Assembly (NCBI GenBank): GCA_027317645.1
Contig: DAHVQS010000006.1
Span: forward strand, 1 to 64,000
From: Paenalcaligenes sp021793095
Lineage (GTDB): Bacteria > Pseudomonadota > Gammaproteobacteria > Burkholderiales > Burkholderiaceae_B
DNA length: 64,000 bases
Direction of reading: 5' to 3'
The position numbers were made by a program, and so were the translations under genes. The notes below the pieces were generated by a model, which was not told the origin of the DNA, made no database searches, and saw only the letters and a list, made by a program, of their open reading frames with translations. Positions 34,830 to 44,014 of this stretch are shown in pieces. Each line of letters starts with the position of its first letter. Positions within the stretch are counted from its first letter, which is position 1.

Positions 34830-36866
34830 TTATTCGCGGGCATCCAGTTGCGCTAATAGAGCGGCCTCATCCAGGATTTCAACCCCCAGTTTTTGGGCCT
34901 GGGTGAGTTTACTCCCCGCGCGCTCTCCAGCAACTAGGAAATCAGTTTGGCTGGACACCGACCCGGTCACTCGGGCTCCGAGTGCTTCCAGCCTTTCTTT
35001 TGCTTGGCTACGGGTCAATTCTGTCAAGGCGCCCGTCAGCACCACCGTTTTACCGGCAAAAATACTGTCTGTCGCCATGGCGTCACTGAGGCCTTCGGGT
35101 GCCTGGGGCTGCACCCCATGGTGGCGTAACTGCGCGATGATTTCGCGGTTATGCGTTTCAGCAAAAAAATGGGCAATCGATGCGGCGACCGTCGGCCCCA
35201 CATCCGGGACCGTCAGCAAGGCCTCTTGGTCAGCGTCCAGCACCGCATCCAAATCTTGAAAATGCTCGGCCAAATGGCGGGCGGTCGTCTCGCCCACATG
35301 ACGTATCCCTAATGCATAGATAAAACGCGCCAAGGGGGGTGTTTTGGCCCCTTGAATGGCCGTCACTACATTGTGCGCAGACTTGGGCCCCATGCGGGGA
35401 TAGGTAGCCAGCTCAGTCTCAGTCAAAGTAAATAAATCGGCCAAGCTTTTCACCCGATCGCGATCGACCAACTGCTCAATGAGCTTGGTTCCCAACCCTT
35501 CGATATCTAAAGCCTTGCGACTGGCGGCGTGCTCGATGCTTTGCTTGCGTTGTGCGGCACACACCAAACCCCCTGTACAACGCGCAATGGCCTCATCCTC
35601 AGGCCGCTCGATGGCCGAGCCACACACCGGGCAATGGGTAGGAAAAACAAATAACTCTGTGGCTTCAGGGCGCAGATCCATGATAGGCGCCACCACCTCG
35701 GGAATCACATCGCCGGCACGACGCACCACGACGGTGTCACCCACTCGAACATCTTTGCGGCGGATTTCATCCTCATTGTGCAAGGTCGCATTGGTCACCG
35801 TGACCCCACCAACCTCCACAGGCGCCAAGCGCGCCACTGGGGTGATGGCCCCGGTACGCCCTACCTGCACCTCTATAGAGAGCAATTCTGTGGTGGCCTC
35901 TTGGGCTGGGAATTTATGCGCCACCGCATAGCGGGGGGCCCGCGAAACGTAGCCCAACACCGCCTGTAACTCGAGCTCATTGACCTTGTAGACCAAACCA
36001 TCGATTTCAAAAGGCAGGGTGGCACGTTGTGCTGCCGTCTCTTGATAGTAATCCTGCAACGCCTGAACACCCGTGAGCACCTGACGATGCGCATTGACAG
36101 GCAACCCCAACCGCAATAACCAATCCAGCATTTCCGACTGCGTGTCATAAGGCAGCCGATCAATCTCTCCCCAACCATACACAAAAAACCGCAGCGGGCG
36201 TTGGGCGGTGATCCGCGGGTCTAGCTGGCGCAGGCTGCCTGCCGCTGCGTTGCGCGGGTTGGCAAAGGGTTTTTCCCCGCGCTGCACTTGAGCCTCGTTG
36301 AGACGCTCAAAATCGGCCCGGTTCATCAATACCTCGCCGCGCACCTCGAGCACCTCGGGCAAGTACTCATCGTTATCAAGCAAACGTAAAGGAATGGCCT
36401 CAATAGTGCGGATATTCGAGGTGATGTCCTCGCCCTCATAGCCATCTCCGCGCGTCACGGCGCGCACCAGGCGCCCCTGCTCATAGCGTAGACTCACCGC
36501 CAGCCCATCAAATTTATATTCCGCGTTATAGCTTAGCGGCTGTCCCGCCGTCCATACGCCCTCTTTGACCAAAGCGTCAGTGACCCGCTTATCAAATGCG
36601 CTCAACTCTTCTTCGGAAAAAGCATTGCCTAAGGACAGCATGGGCACGCGATGCTGCACGGTCTCAAAACCGCTCACCGGGACGCTGCCCACCCGTTGAC
36701 TGGGCGAGTCATCACTCACCCACTCAGGGTGTTGCGCCTCGATTTCGAGCAACTCTTTAAATAAAGCGTCATACTGCGCATCGGAGATCAGCGGGTCATC
36801 CAGTGCGTAATAACGGTGATTATGAAGAGCGATTTCTTTTTTCAGTTCTTCTAAACGCTGTTTCAT
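34830..36866 (-). CDS. ligA: NAD-dependent DNA ligase
   Basis: Seals nicks in DNA replication and repair. The 678-residue protein has the adenylation Lys118 in AEYKFDGLAVSLRYE, the OB fold, the zinc cysteines (CPVC ... RCTGGLVC), helix-hairpin-helix repeats (ATYPRMGPKSAHNVV, LLTVPDVGPTVAASI) and a C-terminal BRCT domain (FAGKTVVLTGALTELTRSQAKE). The ATG shares one base with the zipA stop (TAATG), so it is translationally coupled to zipA. Confidence 0.97.
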   Translation of the reverse strand: MKQRLEELKKEIALHNHRYYALDDPLISDAQYDALFKELLEIEAQHPEWVSDDSPSQRVGSVPVSGFETVQHRVPMLSLGNAFSEEELSAFDKRVTDALVKEGVWTAGQPLSYNAEYKFDGLAVSLRYEQGRLVRAVTRGDGYEGEDITSNIRTIEAIPLRLLDNDEYLPEVLEVRGEVLMNRADFERLNEAQVQRGEKPFANPRNAAAGSLRQLDPRITAQRPLRFFVYGWGEIDRLPYDTQSEMLDWLLRLGLPVNAHRQVLTGVQALQDYYQETAAQRATLPFEIDGLVYKVNELELQAVLGYVSRAPRYAVAHKFPAQEATTELLSIEVQVGRTGAITPVARLAPVEVGGVTVTNATLHNEDEIRRKDVRVGDTVVVRRAGDVIPEVVAPIMDLRPEATELFVFPTHCPVCGSAIERPEDEAIARCTGGLVCAAQRKQSIEHAASRKALDIEGLGTKLIEQLVDRDRVKSLADLFTLTETELATYPRMGPKSAHNVVTAIQGAKTPPLARFIYALGIRHVGETTARHLAEHFQDLDAVLDADQEALLTVPDVGPTVAASIAHFFAETHNREIIAQLRHHGVQPQAPEGLSDAMATDSIFAGKTVVLTGALTELTRSQAKERLEALGARVTGSVSSQTDFLVAGERAGSKLTQAQKLGVEILDEAALLAQLDARE

Positions 36867-37894
36867 TAATGGCTCCGAAATACCTTTTTGGTTCGGCTTT
36901 CTCCGGCTATAAAACCTGCTGCCTCTAAACGCTCATAAATCGTCAGTAGCTGCTCATCCAGTTGCTCGTCTATCTGCGGGTTCACCGCCTGTCCCTGCTC
37001 ATCGGTCAGTTGTCCCCCCAAGCGGGCGGCCAAATCACGACCCACACCGGCAATCCGACTAAATGCCTGGGTATCTTTGGGGCTATGCGGTACATCTAAT
37101 ACCAAATTGAGTGCTTGCACAGAATCCCCTTGGAAATCGGCCCGCTGCTGATCCTCGAACAACACAACAAAACGCGGGATCCCCGACTCGGCCAACCACG
37201 CATAGCCCTCATCTGTACGCATTAACCCCACATCCAATATCGCCTGCTCAACCCGCTCGAGTGCCATGGCATGGGGCAAATGCACGGTTAACCCCACCTG
37301 GGCATCGAGCTGAGCGCACACCTCATCCAGCATCTCTGCCTGTTCGATGACTTGCTCCTGTTCGGGACCATCGACCGTCCCGTCAAACTCTTGGGCAATG
37401 CCCTCAGCTGCGGCCCATAATCGCGACCACTCAACATCCGTCAGCGGCCCCTCGCGATCGGCCAACAGCACCGCAATCTGTGCGCCCACATAGGATGTCC
37501 CAGCCTTGGGATAGGTTTGTAATTGCCCCTGTTCACTCAATACAAATACACGCGACGATTTGATCTTGAAGCGCAGATGGCGTTTCAACGCATCGAGCAA
37601 ATCAGCTCCTTCGATGGGCTGCGGCAATTGAATATCGACCACCGCCTCGCAGCCGGGGTCTACCTCGTCATTAGGGAAATCATCGATCTTGAGCACCCCC
37701 AACCGCTCAGCCACCTCGACGCTGGGCTCTTTGCGTTCATTGGCCTCGTGCGCCATTAAGGGGTCATTATCGACCTGCGGAAATTGCGTCTTCATTTGGC
37801 GGCGCACACGGCGGTCTTGCCACCAGTTAAACAGCAACACCACCACGATCAGTGCCACCCCAAGTAAAACCAAACCTATTTGCAAATCACTCAT
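36866..37894 (-). CDS. zipA: Cell division protein ZipA
   Basis: Anchors FtsZ to the inner membrane. The 342-residue protein begins with a single N-terminal helix (LQIGLVLLGVALIVVVLLFNWW), then a charged linker, and a C-terminal ZipA domain (about 200-330). Sequence conservation is weak, as usual for ZipA; the call relies on topology and the conserved smc-zipA-ligA gene order. It starts 49 nt after smc. Confidence 0.88.
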   Translation of the reverse strand: MSDLQIGLVLLGVALIVVVLLFNWWQDRRVRRQMKTQFPQVDNDPLMAHEANERKEPSVEVAERLGVLKIDDFPNDEVDPGCEAVVDIQLPQPIEGADLLDALKRHLRFKIKSSRVFVLSEQGQLQTYPKAGTSYVGAQIAVLLADREGPLTDVEWSRLWAAAEGIAQEFDGTVDGPEQEQVIEQAEMLDEVCAQLDAQVGLTVHLPHAMALERVEQAILDVGLMRTDEGYAWLAESGIPRFVVLFEDQQRADFQGDSVQALNLVLDVPHSPKDTQAFSRIAGVGRDLAARLGGQLTDEQGQAVNPQIDEQLDEQLLTIYERLEAAGFIAGESRTKKVFRSH

Positions 37895-37943
37895 AGCTCA
37901 AGACCCATGTAAAAACACCCTATAAACTTTGCGACCTCAAAAC

Positions 37944-40900
37944 CTAGGCCTCGGCAAGCTCGGCTGCCGCTTGCATGTCCACGGAGACAATGCGCGAGAC
38001 CCCTTGCTCTTGCATGGTGACCCCGACCAATTGCTCTGCCTTGTGCATCGTTATTTTATTATGGGTGACAAATAAAAACTGTGTTTCTGTACTCATACCC
38101 TGTACCAACGAAGCATAACGCTCTGCGTTGGCATCATCCAGTGGGGCATCGACCTCATCCAATAAGCAAAACGGCGCCGGGTTCAATTTAAAAAAAGCGA
38201 AAACCAAAGCAATCGCCGTTAAGGCCTTTTCTCCGCCTGATAGTAGGGCAATGGTACTGTTGCGCTTACCAGGGGGGCGGGCCATGACCTGTACGCCTGC
38301 TTCGAGCACCTCATCGCCCATCATAACGAGTTTCGCCTCACCGCCCCCAAACAATTGTGGAAACAATTTGCCAAACTGCTCATTGACCTGCTCAAAGGTC
38401 TCCAAAAGCAAAGCGCGGGTTTCCCGATCAATCTTGCGAATGGCGCTCTCCAAGGTATCAATGGCCCGCATTAAATCCTCTTGTTGGGCCAATAAATAAC
38501 GCTCACGCTCTTGGGTGGTTTCTAACTCTTGGAGTGCGGCCAGATTCACTGCTCCCATGGCTTCAATGGCCCGCTGAATACGCTTTACCTCGTTATTTAA
38601 CCATGTCTTGTCTCGCCAGTTATCCGACTGCTCGGCCAGAAACTCATCCAGCGCCGCAATATTAACCTCATGTGCCTGCAGCTGCTGGGTAAACTGTTCG
38701 GCGCGCAAACGTTTCTCTTGTTCTTTCAGCTGCAGCGCGCTGATCTTTTCGCGCAAGGGGCCCACCCCCTGAGCATAGTCCTTTTCCTGGGCCTCCAGCT
38801 TTTGTAATGCCTCTTGCTGCGCTTTCAGACGCCCCTGCGCCTGCTGCCAACGCTCTTCCTCGCGCTGGCGTTGCTGCAAGGCCTCATCGAGCGCCGCTTG
38901 CATGCTCTGCGGATCCAGATCAATCAGCTCGGTCTGCAACTGGCCAAGCTCTGTTTCTAATGCCTCTATTTGCTCTGTGGCCTGATTTTCAGTCTGCCCT
39001 AAAGCGCGCAAACGTTCTTCATAAGTGCTTTCCTTTTGGCGACATGCGTGCACGGCCTGCTCAAACTGGCGCAGCTGCTGGCGCAATTGGTTAACGGTAG
39101 CCCCCAAATCAACACAAAGCTCATCTGTCGCCACAAAATCCATACGTGTCTCTTCGACGATGGCCTCTAACTCTTCTAGTTCGAGCTCGCGCTGTGCGCG
39201 CTGTTCACTGAGTTGTTGTATCTGTTCATGCACGCGCTCGTACTCAGCATCCAGATAAGCGCGCCGCTCGGTATATTGCTGTTTTTGCTGCTCTACACGG
39301 GCTTTTTTCAATTCGAGTTGGTGCTGGTGATTTGATAGCTCATGCACCCGATCACGCAAGGTCTGCAACTGCTGCTGCGCCTCTAGTTGTTGGGCCGTCG
39401 CGCGTTCTAGGCGACTGGCCGACTGCTCTGCATGTAAAGCTTCGGCACGCACAGCCTGCTCGAGGCGTTGTAATTCTTGTTGGCGACCCAGCGCACCGGC
39501 CTGTTCGTCTTGGGGCGCATACAACGCCACCCCCTGAGCACTGAGCACATGCCCCAGTGGGTGCACCAATCGTCCTCCTGCAGGCAGCTGGGGGGCTAAC
39601 TCAAGTCCTTGCTGCCAATCTTCTGCAATCCATATCTGGTGCAACACCCGCTCAAGCAACGCCTGTACCCCGACATGCTGGCTACTCACCCGCGTCATCA
39701 AAGGCACACAGCCCTGCCATGGCTCAGTACTCGGACCCCGATGAGCCGGGGGCCACCAAAAATGCACCCTCAAAGGGGGCTGTAAATCAATATCTGCAAA
39801 CCGCTCGACAAGGGCATCCCCTGAGATCTCGGGCAATATATAAGCACCAATCTGTTCGCGCAAAATAGCCTCTAGAGCGGTTTCCCAACCTTTTTCCACC
39901 TGCAATAAAGGCCATAGCTGCTGCAACGCCTGCAAATGATAACGCTCTAGCCACTGTTGCTGCTCTGTCGGGCTGGCCCACTGGTTTTGGATTTCTTGTA
40001 ACGCATTGATGCGCTCCTTAAGAGCGGTTTCCTGTTGTTGCTGCGCATACCACTGCTGTTCAGCCTCGTGCGCGGTGGCTTGCAACTGGGGCAGCTGTGC
40101 CTCTAAGTCAACTATCTGTGCTTGTAATTCTTGCAGTTGCGTGTGGCTGTGCTCAATCGCACTCAATAAATAAGCCAAACCCTCTTCTTGATCCTCTGCC
40201 GGTGGCGTATTTTCACTACGCTGTGCCTCGAGTTGGGCGTGGCGCTCTTGGAGCCCTTTTTCCTCGTGAGCACTGTCTTGTTGACGCTGCCTCAGTAACG
40301 CCAGACGCTGCTCTTCGCGATGTAATAAAGCCCGCTGCTCTTCACGACGGGCATTGAGCGTTTGTAGCTCTTGCTCATTTGTTTCCAGCTCGAGCTCTGC
40401 ATGCTCGAGTCGTCCGCTGGCCTCTTCGTATTCAATTTGCGCCTGTGCTAATTCAGCATGTAAGGACTCATCTTGATCGTGGGCCTGTTGCTGCTGTGTA
40501 CGCCAATGCGCCAACTGCTGCTCGATCTGCTTGCGTCGCTGCACAGAACGCTGCTGGCTGGCCTCGACATAACGCAGCTCGGCCTGAGCCGTGCTCACCA
40601 CCGTATTGGCCTCGTACAACGCCGCCTGCGTCTCTTGTACGGCCTGCTCGGCCTCATGGTACTGGACCCGCTGCTCTTCTAGCCGTGCCTGTAAGGCCCG
40701 CAACTCACTGGTGCGCTGTTGTATCCCCAGCTCGAGCTCTTGGAGCTGTTGTTGCTGTTGTTGCTGCTCTTGGATCGCCTGCTGTTGCTCTAGTCGCCAT
40801 AAGGCATGTTGACTGCGTAGCCCAAGCTCTTGCAGCTCTTGGTAACGCTGGGCTTGGGCAGCCTGCTTTTCCAAACGTTTAAGCTGGCCCTCTATTTCCT

Positions 40901-41495
40901 GCAGCAGATCTTCGAGGCGAGTCAGATTTTCGTGGGTGTCACGCAAACGGTTTTCGGTTTCGCGGCGACGCTCTTTATAACGAGAAACCCCAGCGGCCTC
41001 TTCGAGATAGACGCGCAGCTCTTCGGGCCGTGCCTCGATGAGCCGATTAATCATGCCCTGCCCGATGATGGCATAACCCCGCGCCCCCAAGCCCGTACCT
41101 AAAAAGATATCGTAAATATCGCGGCGGCGGACTTGTTGATTATTGATGAAATAGCGGCTGCCCTCTTCTCGGGCCAAAGTGCGCCGCACCGAAAGCTCGT
41201 TGTACGCGCCCCATTGTCCTGATAAGCGCTGCTGGCTATTATCAAAGATCAACTCGACCGAGGCACGCGCAGCTGGCGCACGCTGATCGGAGCCATTAAA
41301 AATCACGTCGTGCATCGACTCACCGCGCAGCTCTGAGGCGCGGCTTTCGCCCAGCACCCAACGCACTGCATCAATAATATTGGATTTCCCACAGCCGTTG
41401 GGCCCGACCACCCCAACCATTTGGCTGGGTATTTTTAAGGTCGTGGGATCCACAAAGGATTTGAATCCAGCGAGTTTGATTTCTACCAGTTGCAC
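37944..41495 (-). CDS. smc: Chromosome partition protein SMC
   Basis: Condensin ATPase that compacts and segregates the chromosome. The 1183-residue protein has the N-terminal Walker A GPNGCGKSN (31-39), two long Gln/Glu-rich coiled coils either side of a hinge (about 510-640, reading LLQVEKGWETALEAIL at its start), and the C-terminal signature LLSGGEKALTAIALVFAFF with Walker B FCLLDEVDAPLDDAN. It starts with GTG at 41495, with only AAAG as ribosome site, and a perfect 14-bp palindrome lies 5 nt upstream of the start codon. Two further operon genes (zipA, ligA) follow. Confidence 0.97.
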   Translation of the reverse strand: MQLVEIKLAGFKSFVDPTTLKIPSQMVGVVGPNGCGKSNIIDAVRWVLGESRASELRGESMHDVIFNGSDQRAPAARASVELIFDNSQQRLSGQWGAYNELSVRRTLAREEGSRYFINNQQVRRRDIYDIFLGTGLGARGYAIIGQGMINRLIEARPEELRVYLEEAAGVSRYKERRRETENRLRDTHENLTRLEDLLQEIEGQLKRLEKQAAQAQRYQELQELGLRSQHALWRLEQQQAIQEQQQQQQQLQELELGIQQRTSELRALQARLEEQRVQYHEAEQAVQETQAALYEANTVVSTAQAELRYVEASQQRSVQRRKQIEQQLAHWRTQQQQAHDQDESLHAELAQAQIEYEEASGRLEHAELELETNEQELQTLNARREEQRALLHREEQRLALLRQRQQDSAHEEKGLQERHAQLEAQRSENTPPAEDQEEGLAYLLSAIEHSHTQLQELQAQIVDLEAQLPQLQATAHEAEQQWYAQQQQETALKERINALQEIQNQWASPTEQQQWLERYHLQALQQLWPLLQVEKGWETALEAILREQIGAYILPEISGDALVERFADIDLQPPLRVHFWWPPAHRGPSTEPWQGCVPLMTRVSSQHVGVQALLERVLHQIWIAEDWQQGLELAPQLPAGGRLVHPLGHVLSAQGVALYAPQDEQAGALGRQQELQRLEQAVRAEALHAEQSASRLERATAQQLEAQQQLQTLRDRVHELSNHQHQLELKKARVEQQKQQYTERRAYLDAEYERVHEQIQQLSEQRAQRELELEELEAIVEETRMDFVATDELCVDLGATVNQLRQQLRQFEQAVHACRQKESTYEERLRALGQTENQATEQIEALETELGQLQTELIDLDPQSMQAALDEALQQRQREEERWQQAQGRLKAQQEALQKLEAQEKDYAQGVGPLREKISALQLKEQEKRLRAEQFTQQLQAHEVNIAALDEFLAEQSDNWRDKTWLNNEVKRIQRAIEAMGAVNLAALQELETTQERERYLLAQQEDLMRAIDTLESAIRKIDRETRALLLETFEQVNEQFGKLFPQLFGGGEAKLVMMGDEVLEAGVQVMARPPGKRNSTIALLSGGEKALTAIALVFAFFKLNPAPFCLLDEVDAPLDDANAERYASLVQGMSTETQFLFVTHNKITMHKAEQLVGVTMQEQGVSRIVSVDMQAAAELAEA

Positions 41496-41499
41496 TGTC

Positions 41500-41549
41500 T
41501 TTATACGTATAAAAAGTACTTCGAAAACATTTTATCCTACAATGTTTTC
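41500..41549. promoter_or_regulatory. Palindromes in the smc-lplT intergenic region
   Basis: Two perfect dyads in the 196-nt divergent gap: TTTATACGTATAAA (41500-41513, 14 bp, touching the smc ribosome site) and GAAAACATT-N9-AATGTTTTC (41523-41531/41541-41549). Either could be a regulator binding site or an mRNA hairpin. A -10-like TATGAT for lplT is at 41560-41565 without a good -35. Confidence 0.5.
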
Positions 41550-41691
41550 ATTTTTACGCTATGATTTTTATGTCTTGATGGCGTAAAAAGCCCTCAAGTC
41601 ATCCGTGGCCTTGCCCGCTATTGTAAGCGTAGCGGCCATATCGCGCGGATGTCTGTGAGCCTTCTTTACCAATCTTTACTGAGCGTATACA

Positions 41692-43008
41692 TTGAATCGT
41701 GGCTTTTACCTAGTGATGGCAGCCCAAGCTCTGTCTTCGGTTGCCGATAACGCCCTGCTGATCGCCGCCATTGCCTTGATCGATGATTTGCAAGGACCGG
41801 ACTGGATGGTACCACTGATGAAGTGGTGGTTTGCTCTGGCTTATGTGGTGTTAGCTGCCTTTGTTGGCGCTTTCTCTGACTCTTTCCCAAAGGGCCGGGT
41901 CATGTTCAGCACCAATGCCGTCAAAATTGCTGGCTGCATTTTAATGTTTCTGGTCACCTTTCTGGCCAACTCTGCAGGGGGACAGCTCACTTGGGTATTT
42001 GTCGCTTACACTTTGGTTGGGGTGGGCGCCGCCGCCTACTCACCCGCTAAATACGGCATCATCACCGAGATGCTCAAGCCCGAGCTTTTGGTCAAAGGCA
42101 ATAGCTGGATTGAGGGCCTTACGGTCTTATCCATCATTGTCGGCACCGTCTTGGGCGGGGTTTTGATTCACCCCGATGTCTCACATTTCCTGATGCGTGA
42201 TCTCGGCCTGTCGAGCATGGCCTATAACCGAGCTGAGGCAGCGATTTTGGTCATCGCCTTAGTCTATCTCGCCGCCGCACTCTTTAACCTCATGATCCCC
42301 AAAACGGGCATGGTCTACCCAAAACAAGAAACCCGCCCACTGGTCTTGCTCAGCACTTTCAAGCGCTACGTCGTGATTTTATGGAGTGATAAACTGGGCC
42401 AAATCTCCCTGGCCGTGACCACCTTGTTTTGGGGGGTGGGCGCGACGTTACAGCTCATCGTTATCGAGTGGGGGGCTCAGCATCTGGGGTACCGACTGGA
42501 TCAGTCCTCTATTCTCATGGGGGTGACGGCCTTTGGAACGGTGATTGGTGCGTCTTTGGCGGGGCGTGTCCCCTTGCGCCGTGCGCTCAGCGTCTTGCCC
42601 ATGGGGGCGGTGATGGGGCTGATGGTGCTCTTTATGCTGGTTGTTAAAAGCACCTGGGCCGTTTATACGCTGCTGATTGTGATTGGCGCCCTGTCGGGCT
42701 ATTTTGTGGTGCCCATGAATGCGCTGCTACAGCATCGGGGCCATGTATTGCTGTCTGCGGGTCATTCCATCGCCGTGCAAAACTTTAATGAGCAATCCAA
42801 TATTCTTTTGATGTTGGGCCTATACAGCCTCATGCTGTGGCTCAATATTTCCATCTACGTCATTATTGTCTTCTTTGGCCTGCTGGTCACCTCATTGATG
42901 CTGTTTTTTATTTGGTGGAACCGTTACAACCACAGGGTCAACCCCGACCTACCGCAATTAATTGGCCAAGAGGGTTACGGCACCGCTTTGCACCAGGACA
43001 ATCATTAA
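41692..43008 (+). CDS. lplT: Lysophospholipid transporter LplT (MFS)
   Basis: Flips lyso-phospholipids inward across the inner membrane for re-acylation. The 438-residue protein has 12 predicted helices of the major facilitator type and LplT hallmarks: AQALSSVADNALLIAAIALI, DSFPKGRVMF and SPAKYGIITEML. Starts with TTG at 41692, with a possible internal ATG at 41716. The acyltransferase partner Aas is not adjacent here. Its TAA stop overlaps the TAA stop of the convergent UDG-like gene in TTAA. Confidence 0.92.
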   Translation: MNRGFYLVMAAQALSSVADNALLIAAIALIDDLQGPDWMVPLMKWWFALAYVVLAAFVGAFSDSFPKGRVMFSTNAVKIAGCILMFLVTFLANSAGGQLTWVFVAYTLVGVGAAAYSPAKYGIITEMLKPELLVKGNSWIEGLTVLSIIVGTVLGGVLIHPDVSHFLMRDLGLSSMAYNRAEAAILVIALVYLAAALFNLMIPKTGMVYPKQETRPLVLLSTFKRYVVILWSDKLGQISLAVTTLFWGVGATLQLIVIEWGAQHLGYRLDQSSILMGVTAFGTVIGASLAGRVPLRRALSVLPMGAVMGLMVLFMLVVKSTWAVYTLLIVIGALSGYFVVPMNALLQHRGHVLLSAGHSIAVQNFNEQSNILLMLGLYSLMLWLNISIYVIIVFFGLLVTSLMLFFIWWNRYNHRVNPDLPQLIGQEGYGTALHQDNH

Positions 43009-43943
43009 TCCGCAGCTGGGGCCGCCATCAATTGCTGTAGCACCAGCAAATCACGCCATGCGCGGGCCTTTTGCTGCGGGCGCAACAGTAACGAGGTCGG
43101 ATCGACCGTCACCACAACGGGTAATGCGCGCCCGTCGGGATCTGTCCACTGTTGTAATTCACCACGCAACTCATCCAAACGCGCCTCAGCCCCCCAGAGC
43201 ATCTGCACGGCCTCGGGCCCCAGCACCAACAGCCGCTTGGGCTGTACCCAAGCTAATTCTTGTAAAAACACCTGGCGGCAGGCAGTGATGCTCTCAGTGC
43301 TGGCCTGTGGCTGATTTGAGCGACATTTGAGCGCATAACTAAGGTACACCTGCTCGCGCAGATTGAGGCCCATACTGCGTAACTGCATCGCCAATAAGCG
43401 CCCGGCTGAGGCACTCCACGCCCGACCCGCCCCCTCGTCTTGGCGGGTAGGCATCCCACCCAGCACAAACCAGTCGGGCTGCTCCTGCACACCAATCCCG
43501 GGGAGCACTACGGCGCGCTCGTCACAACGAGCACAAGCGTTGCAATCTAGCAAGCTTTGTTGCCATTCTGTAAATGTTTTTTGTTCCCCACTGTTGACTG
43601 GGGGTGCAGGGACCACAGGCTCGGCTTTTTGTTCGTTCGGGCGCGGCGCGCGACGCGGCGCACTGTCGCCATCTAAGGCACGCAATAGCTCTTTAAATTG
43701 GGCGCGTCCTGAATCGGATACCGTATCCTTTTCAGGGGCGTGCAAAGGCGCCTCGGGGGAGGCCGTGCGCTTTTCGGCGGGACGCGCCTCAGCGGGGGTT
43801 TGGGGCGCGTAGGGCCGCAATAACGCCGGGGCGATGCCCATTTCCTGCAGCCAGCGCAGACGCGCCAGTGGCAAAGTAATACGGGTTGCTTGCTGGGTCT
43901 GATCAGTTTGCTGTGTCACTGCGTACTCTCTCGTGCCTGTCAT
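43005..43943 (-). CDS. Uracil-DNA glycosylase family 4-like Fe-S protein
   Basis: A 312-residue protein: about 125 residues of low-complexity, Pro/Ala/Arg-rich N-terminus and a C-terminal UDG superfamily domain (family 4-like). Four cluster cysteines are visible (CNACARC ... LKCRSNQ ... ITACRQV). The active-site motifs differ from canonical family 4: GGMPTRQDEGAGRAW where GEAPGxxEDRQGRPF is expected, and VTVDPTSLLL where a His-Pro (YHPxxLL) is expected. So glycosylase activity is doubtful without a test. ATG at 43943 preferred over TTG at 43961. 71 nt after the TsaB-RimI gene on the same strand. Confidence 0.8.
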   Translation of the reverse strand: MTGTREYAVTQQTDQTQQATRITLPLARLRWLQEMGIAPALLRPYAPQTPAEARPAEKRTASPEAPLHAPEKDTVSDSGRAQFKELLRALDGDSAPRRAPRPNEQKAEPVVPAPPVNSGEQKTFTEWQQSLLDCNACARCDERAVVLPGIGVQEQPDWFVLGGMPTRQDEGAGRAWSASAGRLLAMQLRSMGLNLREQVYLSYALKCRSNQPQASTESITACRQVFLQELAWVQPKRLLVLGPEAVQMLWGAEARLDELRGELQQWTDPDGRALPVVVTVDPTSLLLRPQQKARAWRDLLVLQQLMAAPAAD

Positions 43944-44014
43944 TGCCCGTCTCTGTTCCAAGAGGAGGAGACCCCACTACTGGGCCTTTATTGAATACTC
44001 ATGAATCTGACCAA

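Noticed and set aside
43363..43812. 150-codon plus-strand frame opposite the UDG-like gene
   Set aside because: Antisense shadow in GC-rich codons; no family resemblance or ribosome site.
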